A stretch of DNA of 5,851 nt from Alphaproteobacteria bacterium (GCA_028716765.1 JAQUPC010000122.1:1-5851); one strand, 5' to 3'. Shown: positions 1 to 5,400, numbered from the stretch's first letter. Notes: a model not told the origin generated them from the letters alone. Translations and numbers: made by a program.

Positions 1-1243
1 AAAAGCGTTGCAAAAAGAGCGCAGCCGTTATGGCTCCGGCATAAGCCGACGTATCGCAGCTGACCATGTCAGCCGTTTTGCTGTCGAGCATCGAATCGTA
101 AGCTTCGTGCAAAGGCAGCCGCCACAACAGATCTTCCATTTCCTTCCCTGCGTCTAAAAGTTCTGCGGCGAGCTTGTCGTCGTTCGCGAAGAGCGCGGAA
201 ATCTCCGTGCCCACCGCCGAACGCGCCGCGCCCGTCAGCGTCGAGAAGTCTACGGTCAGATCAGGCTTTTCGCTTGCCGCTTCGGCAAGGGCTTCGGCCA
301 ATACAAGACGGCCTTCGGCGTCCGTGTTGGTAATCTCGACCGTAAGGCCGTTTCGCATTTTGATAACGTCAAGCGGGCGAAAAGCATTGCCCGCCACGAC
401 GTTATCCACCGCCGGGATCAAAAGCCTGAGGCGCACGGGAAGTTTGCTTCCCATCACCATCATGGCGGTGCCGAGCGCGACGGCCGCTCCCCCCATGTCT
501 TTCTTCATAAGCAGCATGGCGGAAGGCGGCTTTAAATCGAGCCCGCCCGAGTCGAAACACACGCCCTTGCCGATCAGCGTGACGCGCGGATGTTTGGGAT
601 CGCCCCACGTGAGATCGATAAGGCGCGGCGCACGCGGACTGGCGCGGCCGACGGCGTGAATGCCGGGATAGTTCTTTTTAAGCAAATCGTCACCGGCAAT
701 CTGCGCAACCTTCGCCCCGAACTTCTTGCCCACGCCCACGACGGCCTCGGCCAGTTGCGCCGGCCCCATATCTTCCGAAGGCGTATTGATAAGGTCGCGC
801 GTGAAGGCGATGGCCTCGGCCATCCGGTAAACCCTGTCGAAATCGATCGCGGCCGCAACCGCAAGCTTCGAAGGATCAGCTTCGTTCTTCTTGTACCTCG
901 AGTAACGGTAGGCGCCGAGCAACCAGCCGAGCGCCAACCTTTCCTGATCGGCCGCCGCCGCATCGCCTTCAAGACGATAAACGCCTTTCGGCAACGCGCA
1001 CGGCAGGCCTGCCAGATCCCAAAGGCTTGCAGGCTCGGAAAGCACCGCAAGAACCCGCGCGGCTTTCCCCTTCGCGTCGGGAATGACGCAAAAACTGGCT
1101 GGCTTTGCGCTAAAGCCCAAAGTCTTTAGCCAGTTCGCGACGCGTAGCGGTTGCCGCTTAAGCCAGCCCCTGTACGCCTTCGCGGTCAGAAGCGTTATGG
1201 GCACGGCCTGACGCGGCGCGCGCGGCAAAAGAATGTTTTTCAT
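1..1243 (-). CDS. M17 family leucyl aminopeptidase, C-terminus cut off by the window edge
   Basis: Cytosolic metallo-aminopeptidase that removes N-terminal amino acids from peptides (peptidase family M17, PepA/PepB type). 414 codons are readable from the ATG at 1243-1241, with no stop before base 1. M17 landmarks are all present: Lys226 and Asp231 in GKGVCFDSGG, Asp249 in KKDMGGAA, and Asp308, Glu310 and catalytic Arg312 in the signature NTDAEGRL. These are the expected two-metal ligands and bicarbonate-binding arginine. The last readable residues, TAALFLQRF, match the helix near the end of the catalytic domain, so I infer that about 45-50 residues are missing. The N-terminal domain (about 1-140) is shorter and more divergent than in E. 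coli PepA, as in many alphaproteobacterial members. The ribosome site AAGGGG (1250-1255) is 6 bases from the ATG. The small exported-protein gene lies 32 bp upstream with no terminator between, so co-transcription is likely. Family assignment is firm; substrate preference is not readable. Confidence 0.95.
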   Translation of the reverse strand, partial: MKNILLPRAPRQAVPITLLTAKAYRGWLKRQPLRVANWLKTLGFSAKPASFCVIPDAKGKAARVLAVLSEPASLWDLAGLPCALPKGVYRLEGDAAAADQERLALGWLLGAYRYSRYKKNEADPSKLAVAAAIDFDRVYRMAEAIAFTRDLINTPSEDMGPAQLAEAVVGVGKKFGAKVAQIAGDDLLKKNYPGIHAVGRASPRAPRLIDLTWGDPKHPRVTLIGKGVCFDSGGLDLKPPSAMLLMKKDMGGAAVALGTAMMVMGSKLPVRLRLLIPAVDNVVAGNAFRPLDVIKMRNGLTVEITNTDAEGRLVLAEALAEAASEKPDLTVDFSTLTGAARSAVGTEISALFANDDKLAAELLDAGKEMEDLLWRLPLHEAYDSMLDSKTADMVSCDTSAYAGAITAALFLQRF

Positions 1244-1275
1244 GACAAACCCCTTTGACGGTTGCAGCGGACAGC

Positions 1276-1515
1276 CTAACGCACAGAACGGCTGCACATA
1301 ATATCAACGCCCGCGCTTCCCGTGACGTAGCAATAACTCACCTCGCCCGTAACGGTGTCGATGCGGAACACCCCGGCGTTCGCCGCCGTATTGCTGTGCT
1401 GCCTGAGCTGAAACGGCCCGTTCGCCAAGGCGGCGGCGGGCTGGATGGCGTTCGCGATAAACAGGCTGACGGCGATCAGTAAAGCGCCCGTCAGAATGGC
1501 TTGAGCTTGCGACAT
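1276..1515 (-). CDS. small exported or membrane-anchored hypothetical protein (79 aa)
   Basis: Function unknown. The 79-residue product has a hydrophobic stretch at about residues 7-30 followed by Ala29-Leu30-Ala31, a plausible signal-peptidase I site before Asn32. The N-region carries no positive charge, so an uncleaved anchor is equally possible. The rest is a short, probably beta-rich tail with the pattern FQL, then VFRIDTVTGEVSYC, and two cysteines (Cys62, Cys74) that could form a disulfide in the periplasm. The FQL-x(n)-iDT-x-TGe pattern recalls small secreted proteins frequent in alphaproteobacteria, recognised from memory only. The start is well fixed: the ATG at 1515-1513 is preceded by GGAGGA with a 6-base gap, whereas longer readings of this frame start upstream of that site without one. 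It is the first gene of a likely two-gene unit with the aminopeptidase. Confidence 0.8.
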   Translation of the reverse strand: MSQAQAILTGALLIAVSLFIANAIQPAAALANGPFQLRQHSNTAANAGVFRIDTVTGEVSYCYVTGSAGVDIMCSRSVR

Positions 1516-1521
1516 AGCAAA

Positions 1522-1527
1522 TCCTCC
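1522..1527 (-). promoter_or_regulatory. strong Shine-Dalgarno site for the small exported protein
   Basis: On the minus strand GGAGGA lies 6 bases before the ATG at 1515-1513. It decides the start codon, because the frame stays open further upstream to about 1593 and could otherwise be called as a 105-residue protein. Confidence 0.85.
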
Positions 1528-1563
1528 AAAAATGATGAATGGGCAGGAATCGTCCCGCTCCGC

Positions 1564-1593
1564 ATTGTGCCGGATAAAACATGCGCGCGGCAA
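1564..1593 (-). promoter_or_regulatory. possible sigma-70-type promoter of the small protein/aminopeptidase unit
   Basis: Minus strand: a -35-like TTGCCG (1593-1588), an 18-base spacer, and a -10-like CACAAT (1569-1564). The predicted transcription start would be near 1556-1558, giving a leader of about 42 bases that contains the strong ribosome site. The -10 is weak, so this is the best candidate in the divergent spacer and not a certain promoter. Confidence 0.35.
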
Positions 1594-1623
1594 GCGCTGG
1601 GAATTTGTTAAGAATTGCGCAGC

Positions 1624-1629
1624 TATAGT
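1624..1629 (+). promoter_or_regulatory. possible -10 element for a leaderless transporter mRNA
   Basis: TATAGT lies 8 bases before the transporter ATG at 1638, so a transcript starting 7-9 bases downstream would begin at or next to the start codon. The only -35-like hexamer nearby, TTGTTA (1605-1610), is 13 bases away, which is too close for a normal spacer. The case rests mainly on the absence of any Shine-Dalgarno sequence. Confidence 0.25.
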
Positions 1630-1637
1630 TCTTCGCC

Positions 1638-2864
1638 ATGACCGATCACCCTTCGCCCGAACAACTCACCTCGAATTTCCGGAAGCTTAATGCCTTCCAG
1701 TTTTTGCTAAGCCTGCAGTTTATCGGCGGCGTACTTGTCGTTTTTTTCACCAACTGGGGAAAAATAAGCTTTGCGCAAGTCATGTTTCTGCAATCCTGTT
1801 ACGTCGTCTTTAGCCTGTTGCTTGAAATGCCGACCGGCGCAATGGCGGATATCCTCGGGCGCAAGCTTTCCCTGACAGCCGCAACGCTTGTGCGCACGGC
1901 AGCCGTTCTTGTGTACGCTTCTTATCCGAATTTTTACGTCTTTCTGGCCGCCGAGTTTTTATGGGCCATATCGGAAAGCCTCGTATCCGGCGCAGATCAG
2001 GCATTCGTTTACGACTCGTTGAAAGCTTTGGACAAATCAAAGGACGCCCCCGCCGTTTTTGCGCGCCTGAAAAACTACAGCCTATCCGGGTTTCTCGTTT
2101 CAGCGCCGATAGGAAGCCTCATAGCAGGATGGCTAGGTCTTCGTTACGCCATGATGCTTATCGCGCTGCCTTCGCTCGTCGCTTTCCTCGTCGCCCTGAC
2201 TCTTCATGAGCCGCCCCGGGAAAAAGTGCAGGAGTCCCTCCACAAGCGCCCGCACTATCTCCGCGCAATGAAAACGGCCTTGCATGAACTGGCGCGCGAC
2301 AAGACGTTGCGGCCTCTTGTACTTGACCGGATCACCGTCTCATCCATGGCCTTCTTTTTGATCTGGGTATATCAGCCCTTGCTTGAAAAGCTGCACGTTC
2401 CCCTTTTCTGGTTTGGCATCGTGCATGCGGCCCTGACCGGCGTTCAAATCATCGTCATCGCGCGTCTGGCCATGCTTGAACGTTTTTTTGGCTCCCCCAA
2501 GGCCTTCCTTACGGGAAGCTCCGTCATATGCGGCTTGTCCTTTATTCTCCTCGGCCTGCAACAGAACTGGTACGGCGCGGTGATCTTTATGCTGCTTATC
2601 GGCGGCTTCGGGCTGACGCGGGTCGTGCCCTATCAAGGGCACATCAACCGGCACGTGGGATCGAGCCACCGCGCAACCGTTCTATCGGCAATTTCAATGG
2701 CCGAAAAGTTATGCCGCGCCGTTACGTATCCGCTTATAGGCTGGTTGCTGGAACGTTCGCCTTCGATCCTTCTTGCCGGGGTCGGGACCACCATCCTCGC
2801 GATTTCTTTTGCAGCCGGAAGGCATATTAAAAACGAGGATTTGCAGCCTGCAGCTGCCTCTTGA
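1638..2864 (+). CDS. major facilitator superfamily transporter
   Basis: Inner-membrane secondary transporter of 408 residues, the usual length for a 12-helix MFS protein. After a short polar N-terminus, hydrophobic segments begin near residue 20. The classic motif A of the loop between helices 2 and 3 is at residues 63-76 (EMPTGAMADILGRK, with Asp71, Gly74, Arg75 and Lys76). Residues 113-128 (ESLVSGADQAFVYDSL) match helix 4 and the following loop of drug/solute-efflux-like MFS proteins. A charged central loop spans about 190-230, followed by the C-terminal helix bundle, with RATVLSAISM (345-354) typical of the loop and helix 10-11 region. The substrate cannot be read. An in-frame TAG at 1626-1628 rules out an upstream start, and the next Met is residue 49, so ATG 1638 is secure despite the lack of a ribosome site. 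It is divergent from the aminopeptidase unit, and fdxA follows after 58 bp with no terminator visible. Confidence 0.93.
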   Translation: MTDHPSPEQLTSNFRKLNAFQFLLSLQFIGGVLVVFFTNWGKISFAQVMFLQSCYVVFSLLLEMPTGAMADILGRKLSLTAATLVRTAAVLVYASYPNFYVFLAAEFLWAISESLVSGADQAFVYDSLKALDKSKDAPAVFARLKNYSLSGFLVSAPIGSLIAGWLGLRYAMMLIALPSLVAFLVALTLHEPPREKVQESLHKRPHYLRAMKTALHELARDKTLRPLVLDRITVSSMAFFLIWVYQPLLEKLHVPLFWFGIVHAALTGVQIIVIARLAMLERFFGSPKAFLTGSSVICGLSFILLGLQQNWYGAVIFMLLIGGFGLTRVVPYQGHINRHVGSSHRATVLSAISMAEKLCRAVTYPLIGWLLERSPSILLAGVGTTILAISFAAGRHIKNEDLQPAAAS

Positions 2865-2890
2865 TGCTTCCCCAAACACTCTGGTAGAAC
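2861..2890 (+). promoter_or_regulatory. fdxA: possible promoter of fdxA
   Basis: TTGATG (2861-2866, overlapping the transporter stop codon), an 18-base spacer, and TAGAAC (2885-2890). The transcript would start near 2897 with a leader of about 26 bases carrying GGAG at 2912-2915, 7 bases before the fdxA ATG. This would uncouple fdxA from the transporter, though read-through is also possible since no terminator intervenes. Confidence 0.35.
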
Positions 2891-2922
2891 TCTGGGAAGA
2901 CTGATTTTTCCGGAGCCATCTC

Positions 2923-3261
2923 ATGCCCTATGTCGTCACCGATGCCTGCATTCGCTGCAAATACATGGACTGCGTCGAAGTCTGCCCCGTGGACTGTTTC
3001 TACGAAGGAGAGACGATGCTGGTCATCAATCCGGACGAATGCATCGACTGCGGCGTCTGCGAGCCCGAATGCCCTGTTGAGGCCATCATCCCCGACACGA
3101 ACAAGGCCGCCGAGAAGTGGGCCGGACTGAATCGCGAGTATTCGGCGAAATGGCCGAACGTCACGCACAAGAAAGATCCCGCCCCCGACGCCGACGAATG
3201 GAAGGGCAAATCTGACAAGTTTCCCGCGCAATTCAGCGAGAAGCCGGGCTCAGGCTCATAG
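2923..3261 (+). CDS. fdxA: seven-iron ferredoxin FdxA ([3Fe-4S][4Fe-4S])
   Basis: Small cytosolic electron carrier, 112 residues, of the Azotobacter vinelandii ferredoxin I (7Fe-8S) type. Cysteine spacing reproduces that family with a one-residue offset. Cys9, Cys17 and Cys50 are the expected [3Fe-4S] ligands, Cys21, Cys40, Cys43 and Cys46 the [4Fe-4S] ligands, and Cys12 and Cys25 correspond to the two non-ligand cysteines of the Azotobacter protein. The second cluster motif is [12 protein letters not shown]. After about residue 60 comes the typical charged C-terminal extension ([17 protein letters not shown] and on), ending in a Gly/Ser tail. The start has GGAG 7 bases upstream. The partner is not shown by context: upstream is an MFS transporter, downstream a degenerate GGDEF/EAL protein. 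In family members generally the role is low-potential electron transfer, sometimes linked to redox stress. I see no obvious binding site for a redox regulator upstream. Confidence 0.97.
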   Translation: MPYVVTDACIRCKYMDCVEVCPVDCFYEGETMLVINPDECIDCGVCEPECPVEAIIPDTNKAAEKWAGLNREYSAKWPNVTHKKDPAPDADEWKGKSDKFPAQFSEKPGSGS

Positions 3262-3332
3262 GATAATTGTCATCTCTGCGAAACCAGGGCTCCCGGAGCA
3301 GAAAGAAGACGGGGGCATCAATATCTATTCCC

Positions 3333-3344
3333 TCCGGCGCCGGA
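3333..3344. repeat. 12-bp perfect palindrome upstream of the GGDEF/EAL-like gene
   Basis: TCCGGCGCCGGA is its own reverse complement and ends 18 bases before the ATG at 3363. There is no T-run after it, so it is not a terminator for fdxA. It could be a protein-binding site or a chance GC-rich palindrome. A second short inverted repeat, GCTCC-C-GGAGC, is at 3289-3299. No convincing promoter is visible in the 101-bp gap 3262-3362. Confidence 0.35.
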
Positions 3345-3362
3345 ACACTTTAGAAGTAAGAC

Positions 3363-4574
3363 ATGCGCATATGGGAAGTCGAAGACAATCGGGCCATTCC
3401 TTCCAACCTGGTGCTTGAGCAGGACTTCATCCTGCGCATCCGCCGTCTCCATCGCGTCGGCGCGCTCTATCTGGTCATCAACATACCGTTGACCGCCATC
3501 GACGCCGGTCAGGGCGGCCGCGGTCCGCTTGAAGAAGCGCAGGAGCGCTTGCAGACTTTCGCCAAAGACAGCGCGGGCATCTACGCCGAAATGTCGAACG
3601 GCGACGTTTTCCTTTTGTGGCCGGAGACGGGCGCCGCCAAAAGCCTCGCGGATCAAGTGATGAATATCGTCCTGCCCGGCGGCGCAACGCCTGAAGACAT
3701 AGACAAGTTCAGGCTGGTCTATCGCATGCCGGCGGAATATCCCTCCTTGCGCGAGCGCGCCAACCACTATGTGGACGTTTCGCGCGATCTCGCGAGCGAG
3801 AACGCCGAAAGCTCGGCCGGGCAACTGCTGCAGAGCGAGAACGCGCGCGGGCCCCTTACGGCGTGGAGCGCCGACCAGATCGAAAAGCTTCTGCAGGACA
3901 TCGATATTCACCGCTATCTCAAAACCCAGCCGGTTTACGAGCGCGGGCCCGACGGCGTATTCCGCCCGATTTTCGTCGAACTCTTCATCGGCATCGAGGA
4001 TTTGCGCCGCGCTCATTTTCCTAAAATGGAGATCACCGCGTCCGATCATCTTTTTCTCGACGTTTGCCAAACGATCGACCGCCGCCTGCTTTCCGAATTG
4101 AGCCAGCATACCGACGTCATTACCGGCCACAGCATCAGCCTCAATCTTTCCGTCCCTACCGTTATCGGTTCGGTTTTCGCCCAGTTCGCGTTCGCCATTC
4201 CCCGCGCCAACCACGGCACGATCATATGCGAGCTGAACGGCGCGGATCTCTGGCAGGACTTCGAATTGACCCTTGGCGCGATGGACACCTTGCGCCGAGA
4301 AGGATTCAAGATTGCGATCGACGGCGTTCTTCCCGCCATGCTCCCTTATGCGAATCTCGGCTTGTTCGAAACCGATTTCATCAAAATCAACGTCAGCAAG
4401 GATTACGTGGCTTCGCTTGCGGACCGGAAAATCCGCGCGGCGCTGGCCGCCCTTCCGCGCGAAAAACTTATTTTCCTCCGCTGCGACAACGAGCACGCCC
4501 TGACCTTCGCGAAGGACCTTGGCGTCAGCAAGTTTCAGGGATGGCTGGTCGACGATTTGGCGAAGGGAGTTTGA
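3363..4574 (+). CDS. degenerate GGDEF-like/EAL-domain protein, probably enzymatically inactive
   Basis: 403 residues, no signal peptide or membrane segment, so probably cytosolic. Residues about 20-120 look like a shrunken GGDEF domain: NGDVFLLWPET (79-89) aligns with the GGDEF motif and following strand, with the catalytic Glu replaced by Val82. Residues about 178-400 match an EAL fold: TQPVY (188-192), ELF (206-208) in place of EAL, NLS (261-263), ICEL (288-291), IAIDG (317-321), DFIKIN (338-343) and FQGW (391-394). Compared with active phosphodiesterases, Glu206, Asn261, Glu290, Asp320 and Lys341 are kept. The second Asp of the DDFG loop is Gly321, and the AEGVE segment has become FLRCDNE (371-377), losing a metal-binding Glu. 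I infer c-di-GMP sensing or a protein-binding role, loosely like E. coli CsrD (HRSDF/ELM motifs), without claiming orthology. ATG 3363 has only a weak purine-rich site (AGAAG, 3352-3356). It may be read from the fdxA transcript, since no terminator separates them. Confidence 0.85.
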   Translation: MRIWEVEDNRAIPSNLVLEQDFILRIRRLHRVGALYLVINIPLTAIDAGQGGRGPLEEAQERLQTFAKDSAGIYAEMSNGDVFLLWPETGAAKSLADQVMNIVLPGGATPEDIDKFRLVYRMPAEYPSLRERANHYVDVSRDLASENAESSAGQLLQSENARGPLTAWSADQIEKLLQDIDIHRYLKTQPVYERGPDGVFRPIFVELFIGIEDLRRAHFPKMEITASDHLFLDVCQTIDRRLLSELSQHTDVITGHSISLNLSVPTVIGSVFAQFAFAIPRANHGTIICELNGADLWQDFELTLGAMDTLRREGFKIAIDGVLPAMLPYANLGLFETDFIKINVSKDYVASLADRKIRAALAALPREKLIFLRCDNEHALTFAKDLGVSKFQGWLVDDLAKGV

Positions 4575-4584
4575 GGAACAAACG

Positions 4585-5064
4585 TTAACCAGGCGTATTT
4601 TGCTGTTGATGCCCGCGCACATTTTTCAAAAAGTGACTACAAGCATCTGACCTAAGATTATAAAGGCCCCCGCCAAGCGTGATGGCGTGCATGCTATAAT
4701 CATCCTCAATCGTAGATGCAACACCTTGACGCTCTTTTAATTCATCATGTAAAGCAATAGCACCTGCTCTTATTTCGTTATTCTTTGTGTTTTTGCTGGG
4801 CTCAACAGTGAAATGTTCGATGACGGCACTGGCAACCCGCATGGCCTGTTTTAAATAATGTTCGTCGCTTGCCAGCACTTTGGCCATTTCCAGCAGAGGT
4901 TCGGCAACCATTGAAAGATTAAGGGGAAAGCTTTTGTCCTCTACTAAATCGAATTGACGCCGACCCTCGCTCATGAAGTATTCAGTCGCCGCAACAAGCA
5001 CCGGCATATTATTGTTTACAATTGCGGCTTCAGCGTTTTTCAGCACACGAAAGAATAATCTCAT
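4585..5064 (-). CDS. hypothetical protein, AT-rich orphan (159 aa)
   Basis: I do not recognise this protein. It is 159 residues, soluble-looking, with no signal peptide or membrane segment. Residues about 5-90 read as mostly helical (LKNAEAAIV, VLVAATEYFM, AEPLLEMAKVLAS, AMRVASAVIEHF), followed by a charged Lys/Asn/Glu stretch (about 94-101), another helical part, and a His/Gln-rich end. It has no CxxC, nucleotide-binding or helix-turn-helix motif that I can see. The start is well supported: AAGGAG (5071-5076) lies 6 bases before the ATG at 5064-5062. Base composition is clearly lower in GC than the genes to its left (roughly 40-45% by eye), which together with the neighbouring tRNA suggests acquired DNA. 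It converges on the GGDEF/EAL-like gene with only 10 bp between stop codons. A spurious gene cannot be excluded, but the ribosome site and undisrupted length argue for a real one. Confidence 0.7.
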   Translation of the reverse strand: MRLFFRVLKNAEAAIVNNNMPVLVAATEYFMSEGRRQFDLVEDKSFPLNLSMVAEPLLEMAKVLASDEHYLKQAMRVASAVIEHFTVEPSKNTKNNEIRAGAIALHDELKERQGVASTIEDDYSMHAITLGGGLYNLRSDACSHFLKNVRGHQQQNTPG

Positions 5065-5091
5065 CGCAATCTCCTTCTCTTAAGCTCGAAA

Positions 5092-5120
5092 ATATTAATT
5101 CAGCGCCATGAGGCGCAAAA
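5092..5120 (-). promoter_or_regulatory. possible promoter with internal inverted repeat, upstream of the orphan gene
   Basis: Minus strand: TTTTGC (5120-5115), 17-base spacer, TAATAT (5097-5092). An inverted repeat GCGCC-N4-GGCGC (5103-5116) fills most of the spacer and touches the -35-like hexamer, the position of a repressor operator. It is not followed by a T-run in either direction that would make a terminator. The -35 is poor, so the call is tentative. Confidence 0.3.
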
Positions 5121-5122
5121 AC

Positions 5123-5141
5123 TGGTGCCGTTGGAGGGATT
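5123..5141 (-). repeat. 19-bp direct copy of the tRNA-Thr 3' end (possible att-like site)
   Basis: The plus-strand sequence TGGTGCCGTTGGAGGGATT occurs here and again at 5290-5308, where it is the reverse complement of the last 19 bases of the tRNA-Thr gene including CCA. The copies are in direct orientation, 167 bp apart, and the flanking bases differ on both sides. Such tRNA-tail duplications arise when an element integrates at a tRNA gene, or are carried by small palindromic elements. Confidence 0.75.
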
Positions 5142-5253
5142 GTGCTCGCTGCGTCCGCATAGCGGACTTGCTGCGCGGCGCTTTCGTAAGTACGGCTTCG
5201 CCTCACTAACGAAATCGTGCCCCCCTTCGGGGGTTCAAATAACACATTACACT
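5142..5253. other. hairpin-rich segment between the two tRNA-tail copies
   Basis: No gene is supported here. The segment contains three successive inverted repeats: GTCCGC-ATA-GCGGAC (5153-5167); TTTCGTAAGT (5182-5191) with ACTAACGAAA (5205-5214), one mismatch, enclosing GGC-TTC-GCC (5194-5202); and CCCCC-TTC-GGGGG (5221-5233). Two plus-strand pieces resemble parts of the neighbouring tRNA read in its sense: GCTTTCGTAA (5180-5189, anticodon loop) and GGGGGTTCAAAT (5229-5240, T arm). The required T-stem partner is absent, so this is not a working tRNA. It reads like an insertion or repeat element built partly from tRNA sequence. Confidence 0.55.
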
Positions 5254-5293
5254 ACCATTTAAAAAGCCCCCTTTCGGGGGCTTTTTAAATGGT
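5254..5293 (-). terminator. intrinsic terminator of tRNA-Thr, symmetrical in both directions
   Basis: A perfect 18-bp stem (5254-5271 with 5276-5293) with a 4-base loop. Its core is GCCCCC/GGGGGC flanked by A5 and T5, so each strand gives a GC-rich hairpin followed by a U-run. On the minus strand it begins at the tRNA's ACCA end and would stop tRNA transcription immediately downstream of the gene. The outer stem includes the tRNA ACCA itself. Confidence 0.88.
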
Positions 5294-5308
5294 GCCGTTG
5301 GAGGGATT
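5290..5308 (-). repeat. tRNA-Thr 3' end, parental copy of the 19-bp repeat
   Basis: Direct repeat partner of 5123-5141. It covers the 3' half of the T arm, the acceptor strand and CCA of the tRNA gene, the region commonly used as a crossover site by tyrosine recombinases. Confidence 0.75.
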
Positions 5309-5364
5309 TGAACCCCCGGCCTTGGCTTTACGAAAGCCCTGCTCTACCGCTGAGCTACAACGGC
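5290..5364 (-). tRNA. tRNA-Thr, anticodon CGT
   Basis: A 75-base cloverleaf on the minus strand: acceptor GCCGTTG pairs with CAACGGC; TA; D stem GCTC/GAGC with loop AGCGGTA; anticodon stem GGGCT/AGCCA with loop TTCGTAA, giving anticodon CGT (reads ACG, threonine); variable loop AGGCC; T stem GGGGG/CCCTC with loop TTCAAAT; discriminator A; CCA encoded. The first anticodon-stem pair is a G-A mismatch (position 27-43), also present in E. coli thrW as I recall it, so it is not a sign of decay. A good promoter lies upstream and a terminator follows immediately, so it is a single-gene unit. Confidence 0.95.
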
Positions 5365-5400
5365 TAATTTGTGCTCATAATATCCCGGATCAGACCGATG

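Noticed and set aside
174..1129. Plus-strand frames of 161 and 179 codons at the left
   Set aside because: They lie antisense to the M17 aminopeptidase, whose full catalytic motif set is readable on the minus strand.
1304..1639. 111-codon minus-strand frame overlapping the small exported protein
   Set aside because: It is out of frame with the reading that has the GGAGGA site and signal-like N-terminus, and it starts inside the transporter's start region.
2827..3231. 134-codon minus-strand frame opposite fdxA
   Set aside because: It is the shadow of a well-defined 7Fe-8S ferredoxin gene and has no ribosome site or recognisable product.
4569..4583. GTTTG-AGGAA-CAAAC as a terminator between the convergent genes
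   Set aside because: The stem is only five mostly A/T pairs and has no adjacent T-run.
3318..4622. 434-codon minus-strand open frame opposite the GGDEF/EAL-like gene
   Set aside because: The plus-strand reading gives a coherent EAL-type fold with conserved motifs. The antisense product has no recognisable motif, ends outside the plus gene and reflects codon bias in GC-rich DNA.
5030..5245. 71-codon minus-strand frame upstream of the orphan gene
   Set aside because: It translates the hairpins and the tRNA-tail copy and overlaps the better-supported orphan gene; typical of spurious frames next to tRNA repeats.
5142..5253. CRISPR-like repeats
   Set aside because: The inverted repeats differ from each other in sequence and spacing; there is no regular repeat-spacer pattern.
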